Notes: a model not told the origin generated them from the sequence alone. A stretch of 64,000 nt of DNA from UPXZ01 sp047974405 (GCA_047974405.1 JBKECI010000091.1:1-64000), one strand, 5' to 3'. Counted from the stretch's first letter, positions 25,531 through 34,631 are shown. A program made the numbers and translations.

Positions 25531-26094
25531 TTACACCTCGTCCAACGGTTTTCGTTTACCTTTGCCTATTTTTTTGAAATGCCCGGGAGTAAGCCCTGTT
25601 ACTTTTTTGAACTGGTTGCTTAAATAAGCTGAGCTCGAGTAATTTAGCCGGTAGGCAATTTCGTTCAATGTCAATTCATCGTACACCAACAGCTCTTTTA
25701 CTTTTTCTATTCGTTGGGCAATAAAGTATTTTTCGATGGTTGTGCCTTCCACTTCCGAAAACAGGGTCGACAGATAGCTGTAATCGTGGTGCAGCCGGCT
25801 GCCCAACACTTCCGAAAGGTTGGTAGTGGCATCGTTGTCGCGGTAATGTACCAAATCGATGATGATGTTTTTTATCTTTTCGATGAGGCGGCTTTTTTTA
25901 TCGTCTATTATTTCAAAGCCCAACGGGATTAGTTTTTCTTCCAGTCGTTTTCTCTCTTTGGGCGTAAGTTCGTTTTCAAGGGTTGCCTCTCCCAGTTTCA
26001 CATTTTTTACGCTGAAACCCAATTTTTCCAGTTCGTTTTTTACCACCATAATGCAGCGGTTACAAACCATATTTTTGATAAAGAGGGTGCCCAT
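25531..26094 (-). CDS. AraC-type regulator with N-terminal metal-binding (HMA-like) domain
   Basis: A 187-residue fusion. Residues 1-65 resemble an HMA domain: IKNMVCNRCIMVVKNEL carries the CxxC pair at about 11-14 and the rest follows the ferredoxin-like pattern. Residues 80-185 are an AraC/XylS DNA-binding domain with two helix-turn-helices: LTLNEIAYRLNYSSSAYLSNQFKKV near 145 and the closing TGLTPGHFKK. No AraC sugar-binding domain is present. The gene leads the copA-copZ unit, so copper (or silver) sensing through the CxxC is a reasonable inference; it has not been shown from sequence. ATG at 26094. Confidence 0.85.
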   Translation of the reverse strand: MGTLFIKNMVCNRCIMVVKNELEKLGFSVKNVKLGEATLENELTPKERKRLEEKLIPLGFEIIDDKKSRLIEKIKNIIIDLVHYRDNDATTNLSEVLGSRLHHDYSYLSTLFSEVEGTTIEKYFIAQRIEKVKELLVYDELTLNEIAYRLNYSSSAYLSNQFKKVTGLTPGHFKKIGKGKRKPLDEV

Positions 26095-26150
26095 ATTTAT
26101 CTTCTTTTTTCTGTTTGTAAAGATAAAATTCGATTACAAAAATCAACTAT

Positions 26151-27608
26151 TTATTTGGGTATGGTATAATTGTCTATTTCGGTGAGTAGTGTTTTTGCTG
26201 TGCTTATTTCCATAAATGTTGTGCCGTAACTTCCATTGATAGGCCCGCTCAAATAGCATACTTTATCTTCCGGCAGTATGATTTCTCTATCTATCAGATT
26301 TTGCAATAGAGTAATAAAATATGTCCGTTCGTCTCCTACCAACTCTTCTTTAAAAAAAGAATATACACCGTATGAGAGTGCCAACTCACGCGAAGCTCTC
26401 TCTTTGTAGCAAAATGCAAGAATTGGATCACTACCTCGATGAGAGGCGAGATAACGGGCTGTTTTCCCACTAAATGTATCGGTAATAACAGCGTTGATAT
26501 CCAGCATTTTGCCGGCTTGTACGGCTGAATGTGCCAAAAATGAGGTTACATCGCCTTCTTTGAACTCTATGGGAATGTCGTTTTCGGGCATTTTGGTTTT
26601 CTCGGCTTCAAATGCGATTTTAGACATTGTGCTTACCGCTTCTACCGGATATTTTCCGTAAGCTGTTTCGCCGCTGAGCATCAAAGCGTCGGTACGATAA
26701 TAAATGGCATTGGCTATGTCATTAACTTCGGCGCGGGTAGGACGCGGATATTCTATCATAGAATGGAGCATTTGCGTAGCTACTATTACGGGTTTGTGCG
26801 CTTTTACACATTTGCGGATTAACTTTCGTTGAATACCGGGGATTCTCTCTTGCGGCACTTCGATGCCCAAATCTCCGCGCGCCACCATAATGCCGTAAGA
26901 GTGTTCCATTATCTCGTCAATATTATCTACCCCTTCTTGGTTTTCTATTTTTGAAATAATTTTTATGTCGCTGCTGTGTTTGTCCAATATTTCCTGAATA
27001 TCGAGCAAGTCATGTTTTGAACGGACAAAAGAGTGTGCTATAAAATCAAGATTTTGTTCGATTGCAAATTCGATATTTTTTCTATCTTTTTCGGTAAGTG
27101 ATGGGAGGTTGATTCTTACTCCGGGTACATTCACACTTTTTCTACTGCCAAGGGTACCATCGTTAAGTACCTGACAGATAAGGGAACCGATGCTATTTTC
27201 GTTTTTGCCGGTTACCTGTAAGTCTATTTCGCCATCGTCTATCAATATGTGGTCTCCTACTTGCAAGTCTCTTGCAAAGTAGGGGTAGCTTACTGCTATA
27301 CATTGGGCGGTAGTTGTAAGAGTAATGTCTCCCGTTACGGTGATACTGTCGCCTGCTTTTAGCTCTATGCCATCGTTTTCGGCAATGGTTGTGCGTACTT
27401 CGGGTCCTTTGGTGTCGATCAAAATTGCTATTCTGCGACTTACGGCTCTTACATTGTTTATTATTTTCAGAAATCCTTCTCTGTCAAGGTGTGCCGAGTT
27501 CATACGTACCACGTTCATCCCTTCTTTATACAGTTTTTTCAAGAAATCAATATCACATCGCTTGTCACTAATAGTCGCAACTATTTTTGTAAATTTTTTT
27601 TGTTCCAT
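26151..27608 (-). CDS. pyk: Pyruvate kinase
   Basis: Makes pyruvate and ATP from phosphoenolpyruvate and ADP, the last step of glycolysis. 485 residues, with the barrel core: MNVVRMNSAH near 32, DTKGPEVRTT near 66, the catalytic signature ISKIENQEGVDNIDEIM (Lys near 222) and MVARGDLGIEVP near 240, then ATQMLHSMIEYPRPTRAEVNDIANA near 280. The C-terminal domain is present and complete (LSGPINGSYGTT near the end). It follows aroQ on the same strand after 136 bp. Confidence 0.96.
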   Translation of the reverse strand: MEQKKFTKIVATISDKRCDIDFLKKLYKEGMNVVRMNSAHLDREGFLKIINNVRAVSRRIAILIDTKGPEVRTTIAENDGIELKAGDSITVTGDITLTTTAQCIAVSYPYFARDLQVGDHILIDDGEIDLQVTGKNENSIGSLICQVLNDGTLGSRKSVNVPGVRINLPSLTEKDRKNIEFAIEQNLDFIAHSFVRSKHDLLDIQEILDKHSSDIKIISKIENQEGVDNIDEIMEHSYGIMVARGDLGIEVPQERIPGIQRKLIRKCVKAHKPVIVATQMLHSMIEYPRPTRAEVNDIANAIYYRTDALMLSGETAYGKYPVEAVSTMSKIAFEAEKTKMPENDIPIEFKEGDVTSFLAHSAVQAGKMLDINAVITDTFSGKTARYLASHRGSDPILAFCYKERASRELALSYGVYSFFKEELVGDERTYFITLLQNLIDREIILPEDKVCYLSGPINGSYGTTFMEISTAKTLLTEIDNYTIPK

Positions 27609-27744
27609 TATTTTTTTGAATTGTCTTTGATAAGTAGTAATAAGGATTTAGGCTCAATTCATTAGGTTTATTATATGATAATTGTCTATGAAATATAAAC
27701 ATATTTTCAGTACTAAAAAATAATCCGATTTATGAGACAACCAC

Positions 27745-28161
27745 CTACAAAAAAGCAAGTAACGCCAAGCGATATGAGTCTAACCCAAATCCGGTGATGC
27801 ACCCTTTTGCCGCTTCGGATAGATATGAGTGGTGTCGGTAGTTTTCACGTGTAAAAACATTGGATATATGTACCTCTATAACGGGGGTTTGAATGGCTCT
27901 TACCGCGTCGGCAATAGCCAGCGAGGTGTGTGTGTAGGCTCCGGCATTCAACACAATACCGTCAAGAAAAAAACCTGTAGAATGAAGTTTGTCGATAATT
28001 TCGCCTTCGTGATTTGATTGAAAGTACTCAAGTTCCAGCTTGGGAAATTGTTTTTTTAACTCTTTAAAATAACTTTCAAAATCTTGATTTCCATAAACTC
28101 CCGGTTCACGCTTGCCGAGCAAATTCAAATTAGGACCGTTGATGATAAGAATTTTTTTCAT
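27745..28161 (-). CDS. aroQ: Type II 3-dehydroquinate dehydratase
   Basis: Third step of the shikimate pathway, dehydrating 3-dehydroquinate. 138 residues, family length 140-150. Signature INGPNLNLLGKREPGVYG (about 6-23, containing the catalytic Tyr), the SNHEGEIIDKLH loop near 49, NAGAYTHTS near 72 and EVHISN near 96 are all present. It is transcribed with pyk downstream. A promoter with both elements lies right upstream. Confidence 0.96.
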   Translation of the reverse strand: MKKILIINGPNLNLLGKREPGVYGNQDFESYFKELKKQFPKLELEYFQSNHEGEIIDKLHSTGFFLDGIVLNAGAYTHTSLAIADAVRAIQTPVIEVHISNVFTRENYRHHSYLSEAAKGCITGFGLDSYRLALLAFL

Positions 28162-28186
28162 TGTCAGTATCTGGCTTATTCAATTA

Positions 28187-28217
28187 CAAAGATAGTGAAA
28201 ATCTTTGTACAGTCAAT
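28187..28217 (-). promoter_or_regulatory. Promoter of aroQ (-33/-7)
   Basis: Minus-strand TATCTTTG (28187-28194) matches TAnnTTTG, with TTG (28215-28217) 20 nt upstream, the usual -33 spacing. About 26 bp to the aroQ ATG. Confidence 0.55.
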
Positions 28218-28594
28218 TCAAAGGTGATTTTAAAACGGATTGACATGGCTATATAAAAAACAGGCAAATCGTTTTATTTTACTTTTACGATATTTCAACT
28301 GATTTTTTCAATGGCAAAAGTACTGTCTTTTGGGAATTTGTTACAATCTTTTTTCAGAAAAATTATTTGGGAAAAAGGACTATTTTTTTTAGAATGTAAC
28401 AATTTTATCTAATAATTATCCCTGAAAAATACAAAATTAAATCTTTTATGCTATGAGTGTTTCTTTTAAAATAGAACCTCTTTGTTTTCCCACTTTTTAC
28501 AAAACGGACATTAAATTTGCACTCTCCAACTTGCTACTTTTGGTTATTTAAATGCAATTTTTGAACGTTTATCCCATATTGGTTGTTACAAATT

Positions 28595-28625
28595 TTTGAG
28601 AAGACAAAGAAACAATCTACTTTTG
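28595..28625 (+). promoter_or_regulatory. Full Bacteroidetes promoter (TTTG-N19-TAnnTTTG)
   Basis: TTTG (28595-28598), 19 nt, then TACTTTTG (28618-28625). Both elements and the spacing match the consensus. Transcription should start near 28632, almost on the start codon of the next gene. A second TACTTTTG lies at 28535-28542. The rest of the aroQ-to-here spacer (28218-28534) shows nothing recognisable. Confidence 0.7.
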
Positions 28626-28630
28626 TAAAA

Positions 28631-29089
28631 ATGCGTATGAATTCTATCTTGACTTTTTTAAAACCCGCGGTTCCTAAACGATATTTGCTTTTTATAGCTG
28701 GTTGCGTATGGGCTGTGGCGGGAGGAATTTTGCTTTGGAGAGGGTTTACGATGTTTGGTGCTCATCCACAAGAAGTTTGGTGGAAATTATTGATTTGCAT
28801 ACCGTTGGGAATTCTTTTCTTTACATCCATATTCAAAAAAATATTCAAAAAACATTCTACCCGTATCCTCAATCTCAAACCGGAGAAACCTTGCGCTTTC
28901 TCTTTTTTTAATTGGAGAGCCTATATGATGATGGGATTGATGATCGGTTTCGGAGTATTTCTCCGTACCTCACTACTTGTCCCTGTCCGATATCTATCTA
29001 TGCTTTATGTCATAATGTCCATCCCTCTTTGCATATCTGCAGTATTGTTTTTTGCCGCAGGGAAAAAATATTTCAATATCCTCCGGTAA
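28631..29089 (+). CDS. Small membrane protein of unknown function
   Basis: About 152 residues. I do not recognise a named family with certainty. After a KPAVPKRYLL segment come four hydrophobic stretches: FIAGCVWAVAGGILL, LLICIPLGILFFTSI, MMMGLMIGFGVFL and MLYVIMSIPLCISAVLFF. The frame is open from 28583, but the promoter at 28595-28625 excludes that start; ATG codons at 28631 and 28637 remain, leaving a leader of only a few bases. It precedes corA by 49 bp and may be co-transcribed. Confidence 0.65.
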   Translation: MRMNSILTFLKPAVPKRYLLFIAGCVWAVAGGILLWRGFTMFGAHPQEVWWKLLICIPLGILFFTSIFKKIFKKHSTRILNLKPEKPCAFSFFNWRAYMMMGLMIGFGVFLRTSLLVPVRYLSMLYVIMSIPLCISAVLFFAAGKKYFNILR

Positions 29090-29138
29090 TTATTGGTATT
29101 GCAATTTCAACAAATCCTTACTTATACACAACAAAAAT

Positions 29139-30203
29139 ATGGCTCAATATACTAAAAAACAAAAAGAAGATATTGGCTTGTCTCCCTATGCATTGATATT
29201 TCGGGGACAAAAAAGAATGGAACAGACACAATTTTACGCATTTGAATTTAATAAAGAAGTTTATACAGAAAAAAGCATCCTCTCGGTAGAGGAATTATCT
29301 GTACAAAATGACAAGAGAATGATAAGGTGGATCAATATCGATGGGCTGGACGATGTGGAAATAATGAAAAATATCGCCCAACAGTTTGATATAGATAACG
29401 ATGTAATGTCTGATGTAATGAATACTTCCGTTCGTCCTACAGTACGCGAATACTCCGGCGGTTTATATATAACGCTTAAAATGATTATTCCTCACTCAAA
29501 ATCGAAAGAGCTGACTATAGAAAATTTGAGCTTATTGATTACCAACGGCACGTTGCTCTCCTTTCAAGAGCAGAATGGCGATGTTTTTGAAGCAATCAGA
29601 GAGAGAATAAGAAAACATAAAAGCAAAATACGAACAGGAGGAGCCGGTTATCTGGCTTTTGCATTGCTTGATATTGTGGTGGACAATTATATTTATGTGG
29701 TGGGAACTTTGGGAGATAAAATTGAAAATTTAGAAAGTATTATGGTCAAAAGACCCACCAAAGAATTGCCGGTAGTAATTAACCAATACAAGCAGGAATT
29801 GAATATTTTTCGAAGATACATAAAACCGGCTAAGGAGATGATCTTGGATTTGAGCAAAATGGAGTCGGAATATATTGGCGAAAATAACAAAACCAACTAC
29901 AAAGAACTGCATGCAAATATCAGCGAGGCATCGGAACTGACTGACAGCTATCGAGAAATGCTCAACGATATATTAAACACATATCATACCGCTGCCACCT
30001 CACGATTGAACGACATTATGAAAGTACTTACCATAATATCCGTCTTTTTCATACCATTGACATTTATAGTGGGTGTGTATGGCACAAATTTTGACTATAT
30101 TCCCGAGTTTCGGTGGAAATACGGCTATTATGCTATGTGGCTTGCAATGGCGGCAATAGCTATGTCAATGGTGTGGTATTTCAAAAAAAAGAGATGGTTT
30201 TGA
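29139..30203 (+). CDS. corA: CorA-type Mg2+/Co2+ transporter with a GTN motif
   Basis: A 354-residue protein of the CorA family, pentameric divalent-cation channels of the inner membrane. The cytosolic domain runs to about 290, with EYSGGLYITLKM near 105 and a long helix near 200-285. Two C-terminal helices follow. The usual YGMNF signature at the pore mouth reads YGTNF, with Thr for Met; the rest (LTFIVGVYGTNFDYIPE) is standard, and the KKKRW basic tail is present. The start at 29139 (MAQYTKKQ) avoids overlap with the upstream gene. Mg2+ uptake is likely; the substitution makes this less certain. Confidence 0.88.
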   Translation: MAQYTKKQKEDIGLSPYALIFRGQKRMEQTQFYAFEFNKEVYTEKSILSVEELSVQNDKRMIRWINIDGLDDVEIMKNIAQQFDIDNDVMSDVMNTSVRPTVREYSGGLYITLKMIIPHSKSKELTIENLSLLITNGTLLSFQEQNGDVFEAIRERIRKHKSKIRTGGAGYLAFALLDIVVDNYIYVVGTLGDKIENLESIMVKRPTKELPVVINQYKQELNIFRRYIKPAKEMILDLSKMESEYIGENNKTNYKELHANISEASELTDSYREMLNDILNTYHTAATSRLNDIMKVLTIISVFFIPLTFIVGVYGTNFDYIPEFRWKYGYYAMWLAMAAIAMSMVWYFKKKRWF

Positions 30204-30243
30204 GTGAAACGAAGATACAACGATCAATTTTTTCTATAGCAAA

Positions 30244-31170
30244 ATGGAGCCTAACATCAAAGGATATACACAGCTTATAAATATCGATTTGAAAGAAATA
30301 GTCCAGTTTATCGACTGGAGATTCTTTTTCCATGCATGGCGTTTGACAGGAAAATACGATGATATTGCAACCGTCTGCGATTGTGTTTCGTGCCAAACGG
30401 GATGGTTACAAAAGTTTGACACAAAAAACCGTCCCAAAGCCGAAGAGGCCATTAAGCTCTACAAAGACGCACAAGAGATGCTACGCGATATTTTGGGAGC
30501 TGATTCTCTTAAAATCAATGCAGCCATATATTTAGGATGTGCGTATTCGTCTGATGACAATATCATTTTCGATACCAACGGTAAAGAGGTCATTGTCCCC
30601 ACACTCCGGCAGCAACACCCATCTACTGATGGGTGTTGCTATGCCTTGTCCGACTTTTTGGCAGAGAGAGAAGATTATGCCGGTGCTTTTGCTACCACGG
30701 TTCTTGGTACCGAAAGCCTTGCCGAAAAGTTTGAGAAAGAAGATGATGTTTATCTCTCCATATTAATCAAAACTTTATCAGATCGTTTGGCTGAGGCTTC
30801 TGCCGAGTGGCTTCACCAAAAAGTGCGTACAGAATATTGGGGGTATGCCACAGACAAGAATTTGAGCGTGGACGATATGCTAAAAACACGCTATCAAGGC
30901 ATTAGACCCGCAGTAGGATATCCTTCACTCCCCGACCAATCTATTATTTTTGAATTGGACAAATTGCTTATGTTTGAAAAAATAGGAATAACGCTCACAG
31001 AAAACGGAGCAATGTTTCCCAACGCTTCGGTATGTGGACTCTATTTTGCACACCCAAAGTCAAAATATTTTATGATAGGAAAAATTGACGAAAATCAATT
31101 AAATGACTATGCCCGCAGACGAGATAAAACTCCCGAAGAAATGAAAAAATGGTTGGCTGCCAATATCTAA
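30244..31170 (+). CDS. Stand-alone methionine synthase (MetH) activation domain protein
   Basis: A 308-residue protein equivalent to the C-terminal AdoMet-binding reactivation domain of cobalamin-dependent methionine synthase. The family signature RYQGIRPAVGYPSLPDQS (about 220-237) includes the RPxxGY AdoMet-binding element, preceded by LADRLAEASAEWLHQKVR-like sequence (DRLAEASAEWLHQKVR, about 179-194) and followed by GLYFAHPKSKYF and the C-terminal LNDYARRR. It starts IDWRFFFHAWRLTGKYD. The catalytic, folate and cobalamin domains are not encoded here and must be elsewhere. It probably reactivates cob(II)alamin enzyme by reductive methylation. 40 bp downstream of corA, same strand. Confidence 0.9.
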   Translation: MEPNIKGYTQLINIDLKEIVQFIDWRFFFHAWRLTGKYDDIATVCDCVSCQTGWLQKFDTKNRPKAEEAIKLYKDAQEMLRDILGADSLKINAAIYLGCAYSSDDNIIFDTNGKEVIVPTLRQQHPSTDGCCYALSDFLAEREDYAGAFATTVLGTESLAEKFEKEDDVYLSILIKTLSDRLAEASAEWLHQKVRTEYWGYATDKNLSVDDMLKTRYQGIRPAVGYPSLPDQSIIFELDKLLMFEKIGITLTENGAMFPNASVCGLYFAHPKSKYFMIGKIDENQLNDYARRRDKTPEEMKKWLAANI

Positions 31171-31221
31171 TCCCTCATTTTGAGCTATTTGTTACAGCTT
31201 TTTAATTTCACACATACATTT

Positions 31222-32334
31222 ATGAAATATACTCCTTTTATCTTTGCTTTTGTAATGCTTTTGTCTCTGATTACCTACGTGGTAATCAGAGGCTACCAAG
31301 CATTATCCGCCGTGAGTATTTTAAAAAATATTTATGCGGTACTACTTATCGGTCAATTTATACTATTTATGTTTGTAACATTTTTTGGTTCTACCATTCC
31401 TATGCCGGGGGCAAAAGCAATCAACTCGTTAAGTCACAGTTTTTTCACGCTGCTCGTTTATCTCTTCTTCTCTTTGCTACTGATAGATATTATTTTGGTA
31501 ATCAACTATTTTATACATTTTATACCAGTTGTATCCACATTTAGATTTTGGAGTTTTTTGCTCCTTATACTCACAATATCGGTAACATTGGCAATCGGTA
31601 ATTACCGGTTTTTCCATCCCCAAACTGTAACCTTGAATATCACTGCAGAAAAACCTCTACAGCACAAAAAAATCAAAATAGTTGCCGTGAGCGATGTTCA
31701 TTTAGGCGTATCCATAGACAAGAAACAACTCCAATGTTATGTAAATTTGATAAACGCCCAGCAACCCGACTTGGTTTTGATAGGTGGCGATTTGATAGAC
31801 AGAAGTATTAAGCCGGTTATTGCCCAACAAATGGACGAAGAATTGAGGCAAATTAAAGCCACTTTAGGAGTCTATGCTGTATTGGGCAACCACGAATACT
31901 ATGGCGAAAGCCTTGATGCAGCTACCGATTTTTATAAAAAATCGGGGATAAATCTATTGAAAGACAGCGTTGTGTCAGTAAACAACCAATTTTACATTGC
32001 CGGTAGAGACGATAAAACCAATCCACGCCGGGAAGAACTTAAAACTGTACTGCAGTATGCCGATAAAGAGAAACCGATACTGTTAATTGATCACCAACCT
32101 GCCAATTTAAACGATGCGTTTGCAAATAATATCGATTTTCAATTCTCGGGACACACGCACAACGGACAGTTTTTCCCCGGCAACTTAATAGTAAAAAAGA
32201 TATTTGAATTGGGCTATGGCTATATGAAAAAGGGAAAAACCAACTATTATGTCTCTTCCGGATTAGGGATTTGGGGTCCCAAATTTCGTATCGGTACCCA
32301 GTCCGAACTAGTTGTTATCAACTTTAGCTATTAG
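31222..32334 (+). CDS. Membrane-bound metallophosphoesterase
   Basis: A 370-residue calcineurin-like phosphoesterase (YkuE-like). Residues 1-130 hold four or five membrane helices; the catalytic domain follows, with the full dimetal motif series: AVSDVHLG (DxH), GGDLIDR (GDxxD), GNHEYYG (GNHE), LIDHQP and SGHTHNGQFFP (GHxH). The substrate is unknown; relatives act on periplasmic or lipid phosphates. The frame opens with TTG at 31180; the ATG at 31222 is more likely and starts the first helix neatly. Last gene of the plus-strand group begun by the small membrane protein. Confidence 0.9.
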   Translation: MKYTPFIFAFVMLLSLITYVVIRGYQALSAVSILKNIYAVLLIGQFILFMFVTFFGSTIPMPGAKAINSLSHSFFTLLVYLFFSLLLIDIILVINYFIHFIPVVSTFRFWSFLLLILTISVTLAIGNYRFFHPQTVTLNITAEKPLQHKKIKIVAVSDVHLGVSIDKKQLQCYVNLINAQQPDLVLIGGDLIDRSIKPVIAQQMDEELRQIKATLGVYAVLGNHEYYGESLDAATDFYKKSGINLLKDSVVSVNNQFYIAGRDDKTNPRREELKTVLQYADKEKPILLIDHQPANLNDAFANNIDFQFSGHTHNGQFFPGNLIVKKIFELGYGYMKKGKTNYYVSSGLGIWGPKFRIGTQSELVVINFSY

Positions 32335-32352
32335 CATCCTGAATATTTCACA

Positions 32353-32420
32353 AAAAATAGGTTTAAAATCAGCCAAACTACCGTCTATGAAACAGTACGG
32401 TTGATTTTAAACCTATTTTT
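32353..32420. terminator. Bidirectional terminator with a 19-bp stem
   Basis: 32353-32371 and 32402-32420 are perfectly complementary over 19 bp, with A-run and T-run ends that provide T-tracts in both directions. It lies between the convergent phosphoesterase and porin genes. A C8A7 homopolymer pair follows at 32437-32451. Confidence 0.85.
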
Positions 32421-32454
32421 CGTTCTACTCTTTACTCCCCCCCCAAAAAAATAT

Positions 32455-33720
32455 TTATTTAAATTTCCCCTTAAAAATGGTTGGATTGATATTAAGCGAC
32501 AAAAAGCACCAATGTTGCATTCGGTCTTTCGAGCCACCTTTTACGGAGAAAAAAGCATCGGTGCCAAACATTACCGAGTATCCACCTTGTAAAGTAATAT
32601 AAGGACGAATGGGGTAAGTTACCGTTAAATCTATTTCGGAACCTAAGCCTTGACTATCCAACCCATAGGCTTCCAGCGATTGTTGAGCCGAAAAGTTATG
32701 ATAGGTCAAATCTACCGTAAGTTTTTTTACCGGTTTTAGAATTATTGACGCATAAAGGTCCGACAACCCAATATTGGGCATAGCTGAGGCATAAAAATAA
32801 TCCATTGCTCCGTAAAACTTGTGGTGAGTTCCGTATAACGGATTGAACCATGTTGATTTGGAGCTGCCTGATTTTTGTCCCGAGAGGTAATCCCATCCCA
32901 AAGCGGCGGCAAAAGTTTTTGTAAAGTCGTATTTTGCCTTGGTGGCAAACATATAGGCTCCCACGTCTTTGCCTGTGCTGTTTTTTCCGGTTTGGTAGTA
33001 AAACGTACCGCCGAGAGACAATGCGTTGAGGCTATATGAAAGGTTAGTCCCTACTGTCTGCATATTGCTTACAGTTGTGTCCAAGTTGGTTACAGTCTGA
33101 TAACCGAGATTCATCATCATCAGCGAGGCGATAAAATTCTTTTTGTTATCGTACTGATAATATCCTGTTTGCATATATTTATAGGGCTGTCCGCCTCCTA
33201 CGTACAAAGTACCTTCTCCCTGTGGTCTGTTAACCTGGTTATAAGCAAAAATAAGGTGCAATTTATTGTTCGGGTTTTCGTAGCCCAATTTCAAAGCATC
33301 GTGCCAGCGCCCCGCTTGGTGCCAGTCGAGTGTTCCGAGTATGCGGTCGTCATCGTAAGCCAGTTGCTGCCGCCCGATCTGTGCAAAATATCCGTTAGAC
33401 ACTATTTTTGCCCAAGCCTCGTTTATAGATACGTTTGCCATATTATCTATCTGTGGTTTTGTACCCCAAATGGATATATCTTGAAATGAGAATCCCATAG
33501 ACAGGAATCCGTTATTGTAACCCATACTCAATCGCGAACGATTTGAAATAAAGGAGGTTGCCTGACTTTGGTCGCCCAAAGGGTATTGTGCTCCGTGATT
33601 ATACTCATATCGGGGACGGATTTGCGCTTTTACTGTAAATTCGTTTTCTTCCTGTGCCGAAATTGTTGCTCCGCAAGCGAATAGACAAATTGCCATTAAA
33701 ATAAAATTCATTTCTTTCAT
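32455..33720 (-). CDS. Alginate-export-type outer membrane beta-barrel protein
   Basis: A 421-residue porin-like protein with a Sec signal peptide (MKEMNFILMAICLFACG... cleaved near ISAQ, residue 22). The body alternates polar and hydrophobic residues, contains many beta-strand segments rich in Tyr, Gly and Asn (SRLSMGYNNGFLSMGFSFQD, IGRQQLAYDDDRILG) and fits the AlgE-like alginate export family. In Bacteroidetes such barrels often stand beside nrf genes, where passage of nitrite or another small anion is more plausible than alginate. It is the last gene of the nrf cluster, 119 bp after ccsA. Confidence 0.8.
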   Translation of the reverse strand: MKEMNFILMAICLFACGATISAQEENEFTVKAQIRPRYEYNHGAQYPLGDQSQATSFISNRSRLSMGYNNGFLSMGFSFQDISIWGTKPQIDNMANVSINEAWAKIVSNGYFAQIGRQQLAYDDDRILGTLDWHQAGRWHDALKLGYENPNNKLHLIFAYNQVNRPQGEGTLYVGGGQPYKYMQTGYYQYDNKKNFIASLMMMNLGYQTVTNLDTTVSNMQTVGTNLSYSLNALSLGGTFYYQTGKNSTGKDVGAYMFATKAKYDFTKTFAAALGWDYLSGQKSGSSKSTWFNPLYGTHHKFYGAMDYFYASAMPNIGLSDLYASIILKPVKKLTVDLTYHNFSAQQSLEAYGLDSQGLGSEIDLTVTYPIRPYITLQGGYSVMFGTDAFFSVKGGSKDRMQHWCFLSLNINPTIFKGKFK

Positions 33721-33839
33721 AACCGTAATGTTTAATGGAGTTCTTATTTTTTATTTGATTAATAATAGGTTTGAGTTTGTAACAATTCACTTTTTTATTG
33801 AAAAATAATTAGAACCTTATCCGCATTTTCTGTAACGTT

Positions 33840-34631
33840 TTATCCACCCGAATAGGTGTGGACACTTTGTTGTGCCGAAGGTAGGTAATTTACTCCGTAC
33901 CAGCATATTTGCAACAATACAAAGGCTACAATTAGCAAATACATTGAAATTTTGTTTGACGAAGTCCGATAAATCCGGTAATGTATGTATCCTAAATATC
34001 CCAGCCAAGTGGCTGCCGCCCAAGTCTCTTTCGGGTCCCAACTCCAATAATGTCCCCAAGCCTCTTTTGCCCAAATGGCTCCCATCAGCATTCCCATTGT
34101 AATAAATGCCGTTCCGACATAAACCAAATTATCTGTCATATCCATTATTCGTGTTTTGTCGTCAATTTTTTTTTCACGTACCAAATAGTAAATTGCTATA
34201 ATGGTAACAGCTCCCAAAATGGCATACGAAAACATATAAATAATAACGTGTGGTGAAAACCAAGGACTTTGCAGCGCCGGCATAAGGGTCTTGTTATGAA
34301 TATTGGGTTTGACGATATTTATAATGATAAATACCAGTGACAGCAAAGCACTAAACGACAGTATCCACTTGTATTTCCATCGCAAATAGGTTATCAGCCC
34401 AGCCACGGGTAAAAAAAATGAATACCACAATCGTGTTTCGCCCATCGTCCGTAAGGGTGGACGCTCCAATGAATACCACAACCCAATGATAAATGAAAAA
34501 AAGACTGCCAAACCTGCCAATGTAAGCAGTGTGGGTAATGTACGTCCACGACCTTTGAAAGCCATCCAGGCACCAATCAGCCACAGTAAAACTGCCGGTA
34601 TTGCAAAATATATAAAACTATCCCAAGTCAT
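33840..34631 (-). CDS. ccsA: Cytochrome c biogenesis protein CcsA (CcmC/CcsA family)
   Basis: A 263-residue membrane protein with about eight helices and the heme-binding tryptophan-rich motif WGHYWSWDPKETWAA (about 189-203), the WWD motif of heme-handling proteins. With CcsB it makes the System II synthase that attaches heme to apocytochromes c outside the inner membrane. Its ATG overlaps the ccsB stop by 4 bp, showing translational coupling. Placed right after nrfHA, it most likely matures these multiheme proteins. Confidence 0.93.
   Translation of the reverse strand: MTWDSFIYFAIPAVLLWLIGAWMAFKGRGRTLPTLLTLAGLAVFFSFIIGLWYSLERPPLRTMGETRLWYSFFLPVAGLITYLRWKYKWILSFSALLSLVFIIINIVKPNIHNKTLMPALQSPWFSPHVIIYMFSYAILGAVTIIAIYYLVREKKIDDKTRIMDMTDNLVYVGTAFITMGMLMGAIWAKEAWGHYWSWDPKETWAAATWLGYLGYIHYRIYRTSSNKISMYLLIVAFVLLQICWYGVNYLPSAQQSVHTYSGG

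Noticed and set aside
27841..27858. GTTTTCACGTGTAAAAAC, resembling a third parS site
   Set aside because: It lies inside the aroQ coding region, the flanks are not symmetric around CACGTG, and it differs from the two strong copies.
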